Assembly (NCBI RefSeq): GCF_963576615.1
Contig: NC_088717.1
Span: forward strand, 18,896,108 to 18,960,107
Direction: 5' to 3'
Length of the DNA: 64,000 nt
DNA from: Watersipora subatra
Lineage: Eukaryota > Bryozoa > Gymnolaemata > Cheilostomatida > Watersiporidae
Part shown: piece by piece, positions 29,701 through 36,400 of the stretch
How positions within the stretch are numbered: position 1 is the stretch's first letter
Layout: the number at the start of each line of letters is the position of its first letter
Translations under genes and position numbers: made by a program
Notes under the pieces: generated by a model
Told to the model about the DNA's origin: nothing
Databases searched by the model: none
What the model saw: the letters and a program-made list of their open reading frames with translations, nothing else

Positions 29701-32676
29701 TTTACAAACTATAACGCTAGAAATAAAATGGACACACAAATGCAAAAGCTTATAATTTTGCAACACGTTTTACTGGTGCTGATACAGTTTCAGCATGACA
29801 GCTACAGCAGCACTACTTGGGTGTTCATCAACGCTTAAAATAATATGGCATGGACCCTACTAAAAATGGTCATACAGCAAGAATCCATTGACAAGCTCAT
29901 GAAATATTGCCATTTTAATAAAATGAATATTTTAAAACATCACGCTAAGCATTTTCTAATATTATAACGGAAATATAAATCTACCAAATTGAGTGGCCAA
30001 CAAATAACTAACCCGATGGTATACATCACATGGCATATTCATGATAAAACACTGAAGAAATCACCTGCAAGCATCATAGGTGTGTGACAACATTCCATGT
30101 TATTTTTCCATGGTATATAAGATGAATCTAACAAAGCTAAAGTACTATTTTCTTCTTTTCATCCCTTAATAATATTGATGGCTGCCAATTCATTCAATTC
30201 ATATACTAAACATGTTTAATGTAATGCAAATTATTATTGCACAATGCGCAATACTATTGTGCAATGCTTTCCAACACTGCTTCTGAAGGACACCCTATTT
30301 TAGATAAAAAATTGATCTCTTATTGAGACGCTATCTCTGGTTTTATTGCCACACAATACATTTATGCATGAAACTTATGAGTCTGTCTAGGTTTTGAGTT
30401 TGTCTATGTTTCATGAACAAACCTTTAGTAAGAGCTGTCTCTTTGCTTCACCTTCTGGACTATTGTAGAGGTCAAGCTGGCCATAGAGTGAGCTGAAATC
30501 AGAAACAGGTCACGCCTCTGTATAGCCCAAACATAGTATTAGATTGCCTTGTACTCTGAGCAGCAGTACTTACAGGCATATCCAGGCCTCTGAGTGTGGA
30601 GATTAGCTAACGGCCATATGCAAATATTACCAGTACATATCGCTAATCAATAAACGTGGGCTTGTTGGCAGACAATGTGCAGTACGGAGGCGAAAAGGGA
30701 AATAAATTCCACAGCTATTAGAGAATACTCTGGTCACGTACGCACCCCTTTAGCTCGACCAATCAGCTCAATGGGATACTAGCATATACAATAGCATCCG
30801 CGCAAAGCAATTACAGCTCTTGTCAGTCAATGCAAGTAGTAGCGTACAATATATTGTAATATACGCGCAGGATTAGTCTATATTTAGTCGTACAATGACT
30901 AGTATTACAGGAGCACTAACCCACATATTTTCGTATGATATATTTAGCTCCCCAATAGATAAATGTATGCAATGCCCTATTAAAAGGTAACATTCAATAA
31001 TTCAGAGCGATGTTAGCTTTGAATACTCGAGACAGACACATGTGATGGTATTGGCACTTTTCTAACAACGCGACATAATTTTCTCTTTATGTTGAATATA
31101 TGGAGACAAAGGGTAACATGACGATGCGGTGATGGCAAATGCACATCACACATCAGTGGATGTGACTCAGCCTAGATTAAATGTACAGCTGATCTGTAGC
31201 ATAATTACAGAACAAGAACAATAGCAATCAGTTGAAAATGACTGTCGCTGCTAGTAAGATCATAAAAAAGACAGTCACCCTTGTTGAAATGCTGATTTAG
31301 CAATTATAGTTATCTTCCAAAGGACTACATATTTTGTATCCCGAAGAAATTGAATGCTTGACCCATTAGAACCTCACATACACTTCACACCGCTGACTAA
31401 CAAACCTCATTCAGTTTGGCAATGAGCAGCTTGACAAAGATTAGGATAATATATGCTAGTAGACTGTCTGACTATCGGCATAAAGGAAAACAAGTGAAGG
31501 TAAAATTTAAAAAACTGAGTCTGAAATAGCAAATCAAAGTGCTAATCAAAAATTTCCAGCGAATTACAATAAGTTACATTGCAAGAATTACGACATATGA
31601 AAGTATGACACAAAAAAAATCATTTTTATGTAGATCATTTCAAACTGAGTATTCTGTACAAAAATATAGTATAAGCATACTGTCAACCACTACTTTCCTA
31701 CAAAACACTTTATAACAATTTCAAAACTGTCTGATCCTCATACTATGCCATAATTAACTTGATTCAACATTGACTATATACTAAATTAACCACTCCCTCC
31801 TTACGTTAACGTGAAACTTATAGCTTGCTTACATAAACATCTACTTACACTTATACGCGTACTGCTAACGTCTTAATAGCTGCTACATGGTAGTGAGGAA
31901 ATGTTCAAGTCTTAACAGTTAGCTTGGAGTCAAAAAAATCGAGAGAAACTGTTAATTCAGAAAATTAGCAGTTATGAGAACTAATATTAAGCATATTCAC
32001 ACATAGTGCTTCAACTTGTCGAAAAGCTAATAGATTAAAATATACGTCAATATCAATATTATAGGTCTAGGTCTAGGTGTTTTAAGAACCCGTAAATCCC
32101 GAAATCGGGCAAAAGAAGGCCGTTGAGAACTTTATTTAAAAATAGTCAATAAAACAAAAAATTATGGTAAGCCGCGCAAGTTGCGCGATGTTCTAGGTAA
32201 AAAACTATTCATATAAAACCCGGTGTTTGCACATACAGCTGAAGGAGCACCCCCCGTAACCAGTCTTGTTTCATGACTGTGAAGAACATTTTGTATTTGG
32301 TTAAAACTTTCGATAAGAGATTCATGGCAGTCGTCAGACAAAATCTTTAGCATGAGAGACATTCTTGCATGTTTGCGTCTTAGTTCTAAAAGTTCTAGAT
32401 CTATAAAAATTCTTGCCTCTGTAACACTCTGCCTACCTTTCAAACCAGTCTGTTAGGAGTTAACAAACATATTAGATTGGATAATCACGCAATATGGTAC
32501 TAACTTAAACACGTGAGTCTTTTGGCCATATGTAGTTAAAACAGAACAATAATTATACGATGAACTTGAATAGATTACTGAATGCCTTTGAATTATTGTA
32601 CTTACCTGTCGAAGCTTTTTAATCTTTCCATTTCGGCTGGCGTTACAGCTGTGTCGATAGCATGATCTAGAGTCAT
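10459..32676 (-). CDS. KDM6: Lysine demethylase 6 (UTX/KDM6), complete 24-exon gene
   Basis: KDM6 enzymes remove methyl groups from trimethylated and dimethylated H3 Lys27 using Fe(II) and 2-oxoglutarate, in the nucleus and usually within MLL3/4 COMPASS-type complexes. I joined 24 exons by GT-AG sites; every junction keeps phase and the total is 3,351 bp (1,116 aa plus TGA). Domains: TPR array at about residues 25-360, linker with basic cluster [11 protein letters not shown] ending at 456, JmjC-proximal helices at about 640-765, JmjC at about 765-925, and zinc module at 1025-1052. Iron ligands fit H840, E842 (in HQEN) and H920 (in GTVHWVQ); zinc ligands fit C1025, C1028, C1049 and C1052. The start has an in-frame TAA upstream. 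The linker is shorter than in human UTX (about 1,400 aa). A UTX/UTY/JMJD3 split cannot be judged from here; the full TPR array favours a UTX-type protein. Confidence 0.93.
10892..10979 (-). CDS. KDM6: KDM6 coding exon 23 (zinc module, second CxxC)
   Basis: The exon encodes [20 protein letters not shown] and [10 protein letters not shown]1049 and C1052 fit the second zinc ligand pair of the GATA-like module. Confidence 0.93.
11199..11325 (-). CDS. KDM6: KDM6 coding exon 22 (zinc module, first CxxC)
   Basis: The exon encodes [20 protein letters not shown], corresponding to the IIWHGR...HYCSIC segment. C1025 and C1028 fit zinc ligands. A 15-bp tandem repeat sits about 20 bp upstream of the acceptor. 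Confidence 0.94.
11344..11422. repeat. 15-bp tandem repeat, about five copies
   Basis: The unit ACTGTCACACTATGT repeats about five times with almost no change. It lies in the KDM6 intron about 20 bp upstream (minus strand) of the exon 22 acceptor, in branch-point territory. Confidence 0.93.
11516..11700 (-). CDS. KDM6: KDM6 coding exon 21
   Basis: The exon encodes [20 protein letters not shown] and [20 protein letters not shown], then HLSWKLA. Its acceptor and first six bases are repeated twice more upstream in a 34-bp tandem array; only the proximal acceptor keeps the frame open. Confidence 0.95.
11695..11797. repeat. 34-bp tandem triplication over a splice acceptor
   Basis: Three near-identical units start at AACCCT (11,697, 11,731 and 11,765). 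On the minus strand each unit holds a pyrimidine-rich run, an AG and GGTTGG, i.e. the exon 21 acceptor plus its first six bases. Confidence 0.9.
11820..11985 (-). repeat. tRNA-derived SINE, minus orientation
   Basis: Read on the minus strand it has a B-box-like GTTTGAATCCC and ends with a tail related to GGACAGACA...TTATAGTAAA. It lies in a KDM6 intron between exons 20 and 21. Limits are approximate. Confidence 0.6.
12089..12233 (-). CDS. KDM6: KDM6 coding exon 20 (JmjC, third iron ligand)
   Basis: The exon encodes [20 protein letters not shown] then [19 protein letters not shown]920 in TVHW fits the third iron ligand. Confidence 0.96.
12354..12509 (-). CDS. KDM6: KDM6 coding exon 19 (JmjC, first iron ligands)
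   Basis: The exon encodes [20 protein letters not shown] and [19 protein letters not shown]840 and E842 fit the Fe(II) ligands; K831 and T837 fit residues that contact 2-oxoglutarate in the family. Confidence 0.96.
13150..13522. mobile_element. GC-rich MITE, copy 2 (TAAAGCCTGG termini)
   Basis: The element starts TAAAGCCTGGTTCCCATAT and ends ATATGGGATCCAAGCTTA, the inverted partner. It shares GCACCGGCGAC, CACCGCAGG and AGCGGTGAAATG with copy 1 at 871-1,180. It occupies most of the intron between KDM6 exons 18 and 19. Long frames inside it are not genes. Confidence 0.7.
13562..13742 (-). CDS. KDM6: KDM6 coding exon 18 (start of JmjC)
   Basis: The exon encodes [20 protein letters not shown] then [16 protein letters not shown], the entry to the JmjC fold. 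A GC-rich MITE ends about 40 bp beyond the donor. Confidence 0.95.
13863..14078 (-). CDS. KDM6: KDM6 coding exon 17
   Basis: The exon encodes [20 protein letters not shown], a UTX hallmark, followed by a Gln/Ser/Lys-rich insert ending in a [10 protein letters not shown] run. Donor A|GTAAGC is set by the phase of exon 18. Confidence 0.93.
14401..14567 (-). CDS. KDM6: KDM6 coding exon 16
   Basis: The exon encodes [20 protein letters not shown] then [12 protein letters not shown] and [17 protein letters not shown] is a UTX/JMJD3 signature just before the JmjC domain. Confidence 0.95.
14706..14877 (-). CDS. KDM6: KDM6 coding exon 15
   Basis: The exon encodes [20 protein letters not shown] then [19 protein letters not shown], the proline-rich CPPPRPP...TPSIYLENKRDA segment of UTX. 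Confidence 0.88.
15225..15392 (-). CDS. KDM6: KDM6 coding exon 14 (linker to catalytic half)
   Basis: A Pro/Ser-rich linker, then [16 protein letters not shown], which resembles the SSAEVLKACR helix that precedes the UTX catalytic half. Acceptor TTTTAG, donor GTGAGT. Confidence 0.82.
15501..15558 (-). CDS. KDM6: KDM6 coding exon 13 (short linker)
   Basis: A 58-bp exon encoding [19 protein letters not shown]. It is supported by GTTAG acceptor, GTAGG donor and phase. It could be alternatively used, since skipping it would break the frame into exon 14. Confidence 0.68.
15938..16081 (-). CDS. KDM6: KDM6 coding exon 12, Met/Gln/Tyr-rich linker
   Basis: The exon is open for 48 codons and rich in Met, Gln, Tyr, Gly and Pro (e.g. 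GQQPYAMSK), a low-complexity linker. Acceptor TTTACAG, donor GTTAGT. No family similarity; accepted on phase and signals. A reverse SINE lies just upstream. Confidence 0.7.
16105..16300 (-). repeat. tRNA-derived SINE, minus orientation
   Basis: On the minus strand a tRNA-like head (GGCACAGGTGGTAGTG, then AGTTTAAATCC) precedes a tail resembling CATGGCTCTGATTATAG. Beyond the head, GCACA...TATTCTCTGTGCTTTA is shared with the SINE regions near 11.98 kb and 24.32 kb. It abuts KDM6 exon 12. Confidence 0.55.
16788..16841. repeat. 17-bp tandem repeat, three copies
   Basis: The unit GATCGGACCAAAAGGTAC occurs three times in a row with small changes. It is intronic in KDM6. Confidence 0.8.
16985..17345 (+). 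repeat. Dispersed repeat family A, copy 1
   Basis: The stretch from CAAGCCTCCATTGCGTACG to CACGTCATGGCCAGCA is related along its length to 59,745-60,125 in the same orientation (shared words include TTAAGCATTTG and TGTACCATA). No coding similarity was recognised. Confidence 0.65.
17361..17465. repeat. AT palindromic repeat
   Basis: Repeated ATATATTAATATA words alternate with GTACAT and ACAT spacers, giving a self-complementary stretch of about 100 bp. Confidence 0.8.
17863..17987 (-). CDS. KDM6: KDM6 coding exon 11, basic NLS-like linker
   Basis: A linker exon, not conserved in sequence. It ends with [12 protein letters not shown], a two-cluster basic run that looks like a nuclear localisation signal. 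Splice signals (CTTAG acceptor, GTAAG donor) and phase fit. Confidence 0.78.
18281..18448 (-). CDS. KDM6: KDM6 coding exon 10
   Basis: The exon encodes the end of the TPR block and the conserved tail [11 protein letters not shown], which in UTX closes the N-terminal module. Acceptor TTGCAG, donor GTGGG. Confidence 0.92.
18600..18796 (+). repeat. tRNA-derived SINE
   Basis: The A-box (TGGTCGAGTGG at about 18,653) and B-box (GGTTCAATTCCC) are good matches. The tail GGACAGACAAACAGACACGG then ATTATAGTAAAGAT is shared with copies at 24.5 kb and, reversed, 36.8 kb. Intronic in KDM6. Confidence 0.75.
18901..19076 (-). CDS. KDM6: KDM6 coding exon 9 (TPR region)
   Basis: The exon encodes [20 protein letters not shown] and [20 protein letters not shown], the last TPR units. 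It ends AACCCAA before GTAGG. Confidence 0.95.
20350..20768. mobile_element. MITE family B, copy 1 (GGCTGGTTCAC ends)
   Basis: The right end is ATACGGTGATACAGCGTGAA then CCAGCCTC; the left end is a degenerate inverse starting TTGGTTCCC. The interior (AATGCGGATGGGTTTATGAT) is the reverse complement of part of the copy at 23,908-24,297. Intronic in KDM6. Confidence 0.6.
20920..21145 (-). CDS. KDM6: KDM6 coding exon 8 (TPR region)
   Basis: The exon encodes GWMYHMDES, then [20 protein letters not shown] and [20 protein letters not shown], nearly the same as other animal UTX proteins in this most conserved TPR stretch. Confidence 0.95.
21538..21600. repeat. Palindrome with perfect 14-bp core arms
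   Basis: CCAGGTAAGTCAGC, a four-base loop TAGG, then the exact inverse GCTGACTTACCTGG. Outer bases (ATTAAT...ATTAAT) extend the pairing imperfectly. Confidence 0.85.
22326..22728. mobile_element. MITE with TACCATACTTTTCGGACTAT ends
   Basis: The left end TACCATACTTTTCGGACTAT faces the right end AGTCCGAGAAGTACGGTA. Subterminal ATAAGCCGCA words recur several times. The ends resemble a MITE type common in animal genomes; I do not assign the superfamily. The interior contains nested hairpins. Intronic in KDM6. Confidence 0.75.
23377..23522 (+). repeat. Dispersed direct repeat C, copy 1
   Basis: About 145 bp related to 25,633-25,775. Shared words include ACATAACATGTGTTGTAGGA and CTTCCTTC. Both copies are in KDM6 introns, same orientation. 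Confidence 0.75.
23673..23801 (-). CDS. KDM6: KDM6 coding exon 7 (TPR region)
   Basis: The exon encodes [20 protein letters not shown] and LYEQLLQG, ending KQLG, which matches the UTX FHIAHLYE...AYEQLLQ unit. Acceptor TTGCAG, donor GTAAG. Confidence 0.92.
23908..24297. mobile_element. MITE family B, copy 2, inverted
   Basis: The ends are GGCTGGTCAGCACTATATCG and ATAGTGTGAACCAGCC. The interior is the reverse complement of copy 1 (20,350-20,768), e.g. CACAAACCCATCCGCG. The two copies lie about 3.2 kb apart in opposite directions. Confidence 0.65.
24318..24509 (+). repeat. tRNA-derived SINE
   Basis: The head has an A-box-like TGGTTTATTAGTG and B-box-like GAGTTCAAAACC. The tail CTTCGGACAGACAGGCACGG then TCATTATAGTAAAG is shared with the other copies. 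A 5' segment with CACAATTATTCC is shared with the copy at 18.6 kb. Confidence 0.72.
24953..25007 (-). CDS. KDM6: KDM6 coding exon 6 (short)
   Basis: A 55-bp exon encoding [19 protein letters not shown]. It is needed to keep phase between exons 5 and 7 and matches the position of the HFQLAL segment in human UTX. Confidence 0.85.
25633..25775 (+). repeat. Dispersed direct repeat C, copy 2
   Basis: Partner of 23,377-23,522. No terminal inverted repeat was seen, so the class of element is unknown. Confidence 0.75.
26158..26632. mobile_element. MITE with CACTATGTTTCCATG-type ends, copy 2
   Basis: The left end is ACAATATGTTTCCAT and the right end GCATCATGAGCGCAATGGAA then ACATAGTG. It shares GAATGATGCGCG and GGAAAC words with 2,808-3,177. 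A second left-end-like copy lies at 26,106. Limits are approximate. Confidence 0.5.
26652..26701. repeat. (TA)n / (GTAT)n microsatellite
   Basis: A short GTATGTAT lead followed by about 20 TA units. Intronic in KDM6. Confidence 0.95.
26768..26888 (-). CDS. KDM6: KDM6 coding exon 5 (TPR region)
   Basis: The exon encodes [20 protein letters not shown] then [20 protein letters not shown]. The HLRLG core is a UTX TPR hallmark. Acceptor TTGCAG, donor GTGAG. Confidence 0.92.
27954..28062 (-). CDS. KDM6: KDM6 coding exon 4 (TPR region)
   Basis: The exon encodes [20 protein letters not shown] and [12 protein letters not shown], a strongly conserved UTX TPR unit. Acceptor CTGCAG, donor GTAAG. Confidence 0.92.
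28625..28742 (-). CDS. KDM6: KDM6 coding exon 3 (TPR region)
   Basis: Acceptor TTGCAG, donor GTACG. The exon includes [14 protein letters not shown], a clear TPR helix of the UTX family. A 22-bp tandem repeat begins just upstream of its acceptor. Confidence 0.88.
28750..28822. repeat. 22-bp tandem repeat, three copies
   Basis: The unit CTTATAGCTACATGATGTATGC (given in two parts: CTTATAGCTACATG and ATGTATGC) repeats three times. It begins within about 10 bp of the KDM6 exon 3 acceptor, on its intron side. Confidence 0.85.
28823..30422. other. KDM6 intron 2, no other feature seen
   Basis: AT-rich intron sequence. The frames it holds on the plus strand show no protein family and no codon pattern I would trust. 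Confidence 0.5.
30423..30492 (-). CDS. KDM6: KDM6 coding exon 2
   Basis: Acceptor TTTCAG, donor GTTTGT. The exon encodes [11 protein letters not shown]..., matching the leader segment before the first TPR (human has a DSRLFGF-type sequence). Phase fits both neighbours. Confidence 0.8.
30493..32605. other. KDM6 intron 1, no other feature seen
   Basis: This first intron is long and AT-rich. A 93-codon minus-strand frame at 32,162-32,443 has no recognisable family and no clear splice context; I could not exclude a non-conserved alternative exon. Confidence 0.45.
32606..32676 (-). CDS. KDM6: KDM6 coding exon 1
   Basis: The exon encodes the start ([16 protein letters not shown]...) and ends AG before GTAAG. 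An in-frame TAA lies a short way upstream of the ATG, which supports this start. Residues 1-23 plus two bases. Confidence 0.82.
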
Positions 32677-33361
32677 TGTGTAGACAGCTGAATTTAATTA
32701 ACTTTTAAACTCATGTAGCTTTGATAATTTTTTGTGAAAAGTTTGTGAATTTAAGGACCTACGTGCGTAACAAAAGAATACAAGATCGAGGTCGCACCAG
32801 TAGTGAATGAAGATTATTCCAATTTACCACTGCATTGTTTGATTTAGTGTCTGTGATCCAAATGAAAAGTTACATATCCGAGACGGGAGCTCATAGACCG
32901 CACACTACTGTTTAGGACGCACAGGAGAAAAAGTTGAATGTAGAGCAAAGACTTTTCTCATGAAGTAAATTGTATAAACGGTGTAAAATTATTAACAAAA
33001 ATTATTGAAAAAAATTATTTTTATACTTAAAATTTTGTAAAATATAAAACGTTCAATTCAACTTTTTATTGCGACCAGCTAACTTTTGATCGAAAATAAC
33101 GTTTCGTTTACCTACCTTGAAACTTTTTCGTCGATAAAAGTTCGCAATTGGCTGGTAATGCCAATATCTGCATATGATTGGGTTACGAAAATGTAGAAGC
33201 GATCTGTTTTGCATTTGTGACGGCTCGTTAATCGTGCTAGTTTGCCATTAAAAGAAAAAGGCTATGTGTCCCACAATGCAACTAATGAGTCGTTTTATGA
33301 TTACTGTCGCGCTAGGTTTAAACCTCCCATAAACGCATATACGTAAAAGCTTGTTGTTAAC
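32677..33361. promoter_or_regulatory. Divergent KDM6/RTTN promoter region
   Basis: The start codons of the two genes are 685 bp apart and point away from each other, so both promoters and 5' untranslated regions must fit here unless noncoding exons lie elsewhere. I see no TATA box at a sure position and no CpG-rich block; the stretch is AT-rich with isolated CpGs. Confidence 0.6.
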
Positions 33362-33404
33362 ATGGCAGAAGGAGTAAACATCCGAGGTTTTATACACAAG
33401 CTAG
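33362..33404 (+). CDS. RTTN: RTTN exon 1
   Basis: The exon encodes MAEGVNIRGFIHKL plus one base and ends before GTATGT. It matches the short start of animal rotatins (LIRKLG-type) in position and length. Confidence 0.85.
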
Positions 33405-36400
33405 GTATGTATATTGCATGAAGCTAATTTTATCACGTACATGTACAACTCACGTTTCATCCAGTGCTCTTTTCACTCGGCTTTATTCCCGAAAGCCCCT
33501 AGTTTAATGGTACCTCATAGATTTCTTTACGTTAAGCCACCTAGATTTGTAAGAGACATGCATCAGATAAGTGCCAGTATAAACAATTTTAGGTGAAGTT
33601 TCTAAAAGCTAGATCCATATTTAGCATTTATTCAGGCCAGCTCAGCCTGTCTTTTGTGGAAGTGTGTGCACTGCTGCTTTGTGTTGTAAACTGGTCTTTG
33701 CTGGTTTCTTTGAGTTATTTTATAGCTTTTGGTAGAAAGCTATTATGGTAGTGACTGCTGCTTGTTTGAACGGATGTGAGTTGGCCCAGATGCCAAGCCC
33801 TAGTTTTAATGAAGTTGTCTGGTCGATTCATAATTTCACCATATGACTGTGCAAGAGCAGGATGGGTGCTGTGCATTTTTGTTAACAAACGCAGTTTCTG
33901 TTGCTATCTTTTTTGTTGTAGTGAAATAATATCAAGTTTTTCCATAGCATCGGTGATTGCTCTAGTGCCTTGATGCATGCTAGGAACCTTAACACTTGGT
34001 TTTGAACCTATAGGTTCAAATCTAGGTTATAGGTTGTCAACGGAAAGGCTTTTTCCACAATTTGTTGTTTTCAGAAAATTGTATATGTACTTGTCAAACG
34101 AGCATTGTAATATGGGTAGACCCCTTGCAGAAACTGACAGGCCACACACCCCGCAGTCCAGATGTGTTCTTTGATTATAGTTCAATCTGTGGCAACCTGG
34201 ACAATACACTATGTTGCATGCACTCATTCTCTTTTACTTAAAACACTGATGTGTTGGCAATGTTGCTTCTTCTCTGCATCTTACATTTAAACAATATAGG
34301 CCTAGCCTTTAACTGACTATCAGCATACATGGCTTTTCTTTGTCAGAGGCGCGTTTTTTTATGTTTGTAACTAGAAAAACTATTTGTGTATCATATAGTT
34401 CTCCAGCACATTACAATCAGTTTATTATTATAAAATTATTTCTGAACTTGATTGGAATCCAGCTGTATCTATTCAAACTGTATTATGTTGTGGGTTTTAA
34501 TGAAACGTTATCATCATTTTTGTTGGGATCGGAATATTCTTAAACCATGCATTACAATTTTATTGGAGGTTTTTAGACTCTCTCGCAAAATGCATCATAC
34601 TCGTCTGTGCTTTTCGTATGTCTGCTCGACCTTCTCACATGTACTTGAAACACTAGCGTTGCATTTCCTGTCACAAAGAGCTGCTAGTTTGACATTCGTG
34701 TGCAAACTCAGTCTGTATCATATATGGCTCTTGAAAGAATATCTTGAAACAAATAGTTTGTAACTTTTTAAGACACGGTCCTAATTTGACAGATCACAAT
34801 CAGGAGGAAGTGAGACTAAGGGCTCTTGATAACATTATAAACAAGCTGAATTATGGCATCGTGCAGACTATTGATTTAGCATGTGACCAGTTTCTGATAT
34901 CGAAACTCCTTCAGTGGTTTTTACGCCCTTCAACTCCAAAAAAAGTGGAATGCTTACAACTGTTGCTGAAAATATGTGAGGTAAGTTAAGTCCCTTTTTA
35001 ATTTAATAGATGCGAATTGACCTTTTCGAAGTGGGAGTTAATGGTACTTTGGTCTGTATTGATAAATCCTACTTTTTTATTGTGTGTGTGTGTGCTAGTT
35101 TGTGCGTATGTTAGTGTGTGCATTTGTGAACTAATTTCTGTGTGCGTGCCCATCTGTGTAAAAATTGTGTGTGTGTTTGTCTGTCTGTTAGTCTGTGTAA
35201 ACGCTATGCGTTCCCACGTCTTTTTTGTCTTTGTTGTCCATCTTGACCCACCTGCGGGCTATCTCATTAAAAATGAAAGAAATGCTGCGCCTACTGCTAG
35301 TCGTTGACTAATTTCTAGAGTTTCCAAATCAATGTTGCTATATACTATGGGCAGTCAGCACTTTTTCCCATTCTGTTTGGTTATAGAGTTTAATGGAACT
35401 ATGGACATTTTTAAAAAATAATGTCTGCCGCTGAGTGCAGCAGCCTTTAACACTAGCGATTGCCAGGTTTCTATGACCTGATGGTCGGTGATTGAGTTTG
35501 TCGACATTGAAATGAGTCAGTAAGTTGAAGAATTGTCTGTCGACATACTACAGATGTTGGATGGAAGAACTTGTTTGTTTGACATATCATAGTTGCACTC
35601 CGTATTGTGAATCGTACTGCTTTAGATTTCACCTATTGGAGGAACAACAATGATATTGCATAGGAAAAAATATAACTACTGTATTTAGACCTTTAATATT
35701 ACCTTTAATAATTATGTTATACTTTTAAAATTAATATTGCTATGTTTTGACCGAGCATCAACCCACATATCTATCTGTACAAAAATTTATTATTTTGGTT
35801 GATTGACCAACTCGTTGACGTATCGTCAGCTCATGGAAACTAGGCATGGTATTTTATTGGCTTCATCACACTGTAACTAACTCAAGTCTTATATGAAAAT
35901 ATCGTTTTTGTGCAGGAAGAGGCTGGCTGCAAAACATTATTCACTTTGGGCGGTTTGCAATTTCTCCAGTCACTGAAGCCAGATATTGCTTTGGATTGCC
36001 ATCCCTTACTGGACAGCATTCTAGAGAAGCTTTTTGTCAAGTGTCATGACATTGCATCCAATGAAACCTCTCAGCACATAGTTTATAGGAAAGAAAAGGA
36101 TTCGACAGAGATCACTGATGTTCGATTCAAGTCTTCTCGTAGGTGTTATTTTCTTGATTTGGAGTGAAAGACATGCTAATAAATTTGATCCCACCTATCT
36201 ATTAGCGAATAGTATTTATCGCTGCGTAGTTGTTGTAGGAGGTGGTAGTTCACATTACATGATCTCTTGTCATTTTGTCATCTTTTGTGCTTTCGTATTT
36301 TATAAAGAACTTTTACTTTTGAAATAATCCTTTGAAAATGTGTTATTTGTCAAAATAGTGTCTTTTCTGGGCACCCGTAGTCTGGCCAACAGTGTTCATC

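Noticed and set aside
35017..35307. 96-codon frame rich in Val and Cys
   Set aside because: Translation of a degenerate TG-rich stretch in RTTN intron 2, just after exon 2.
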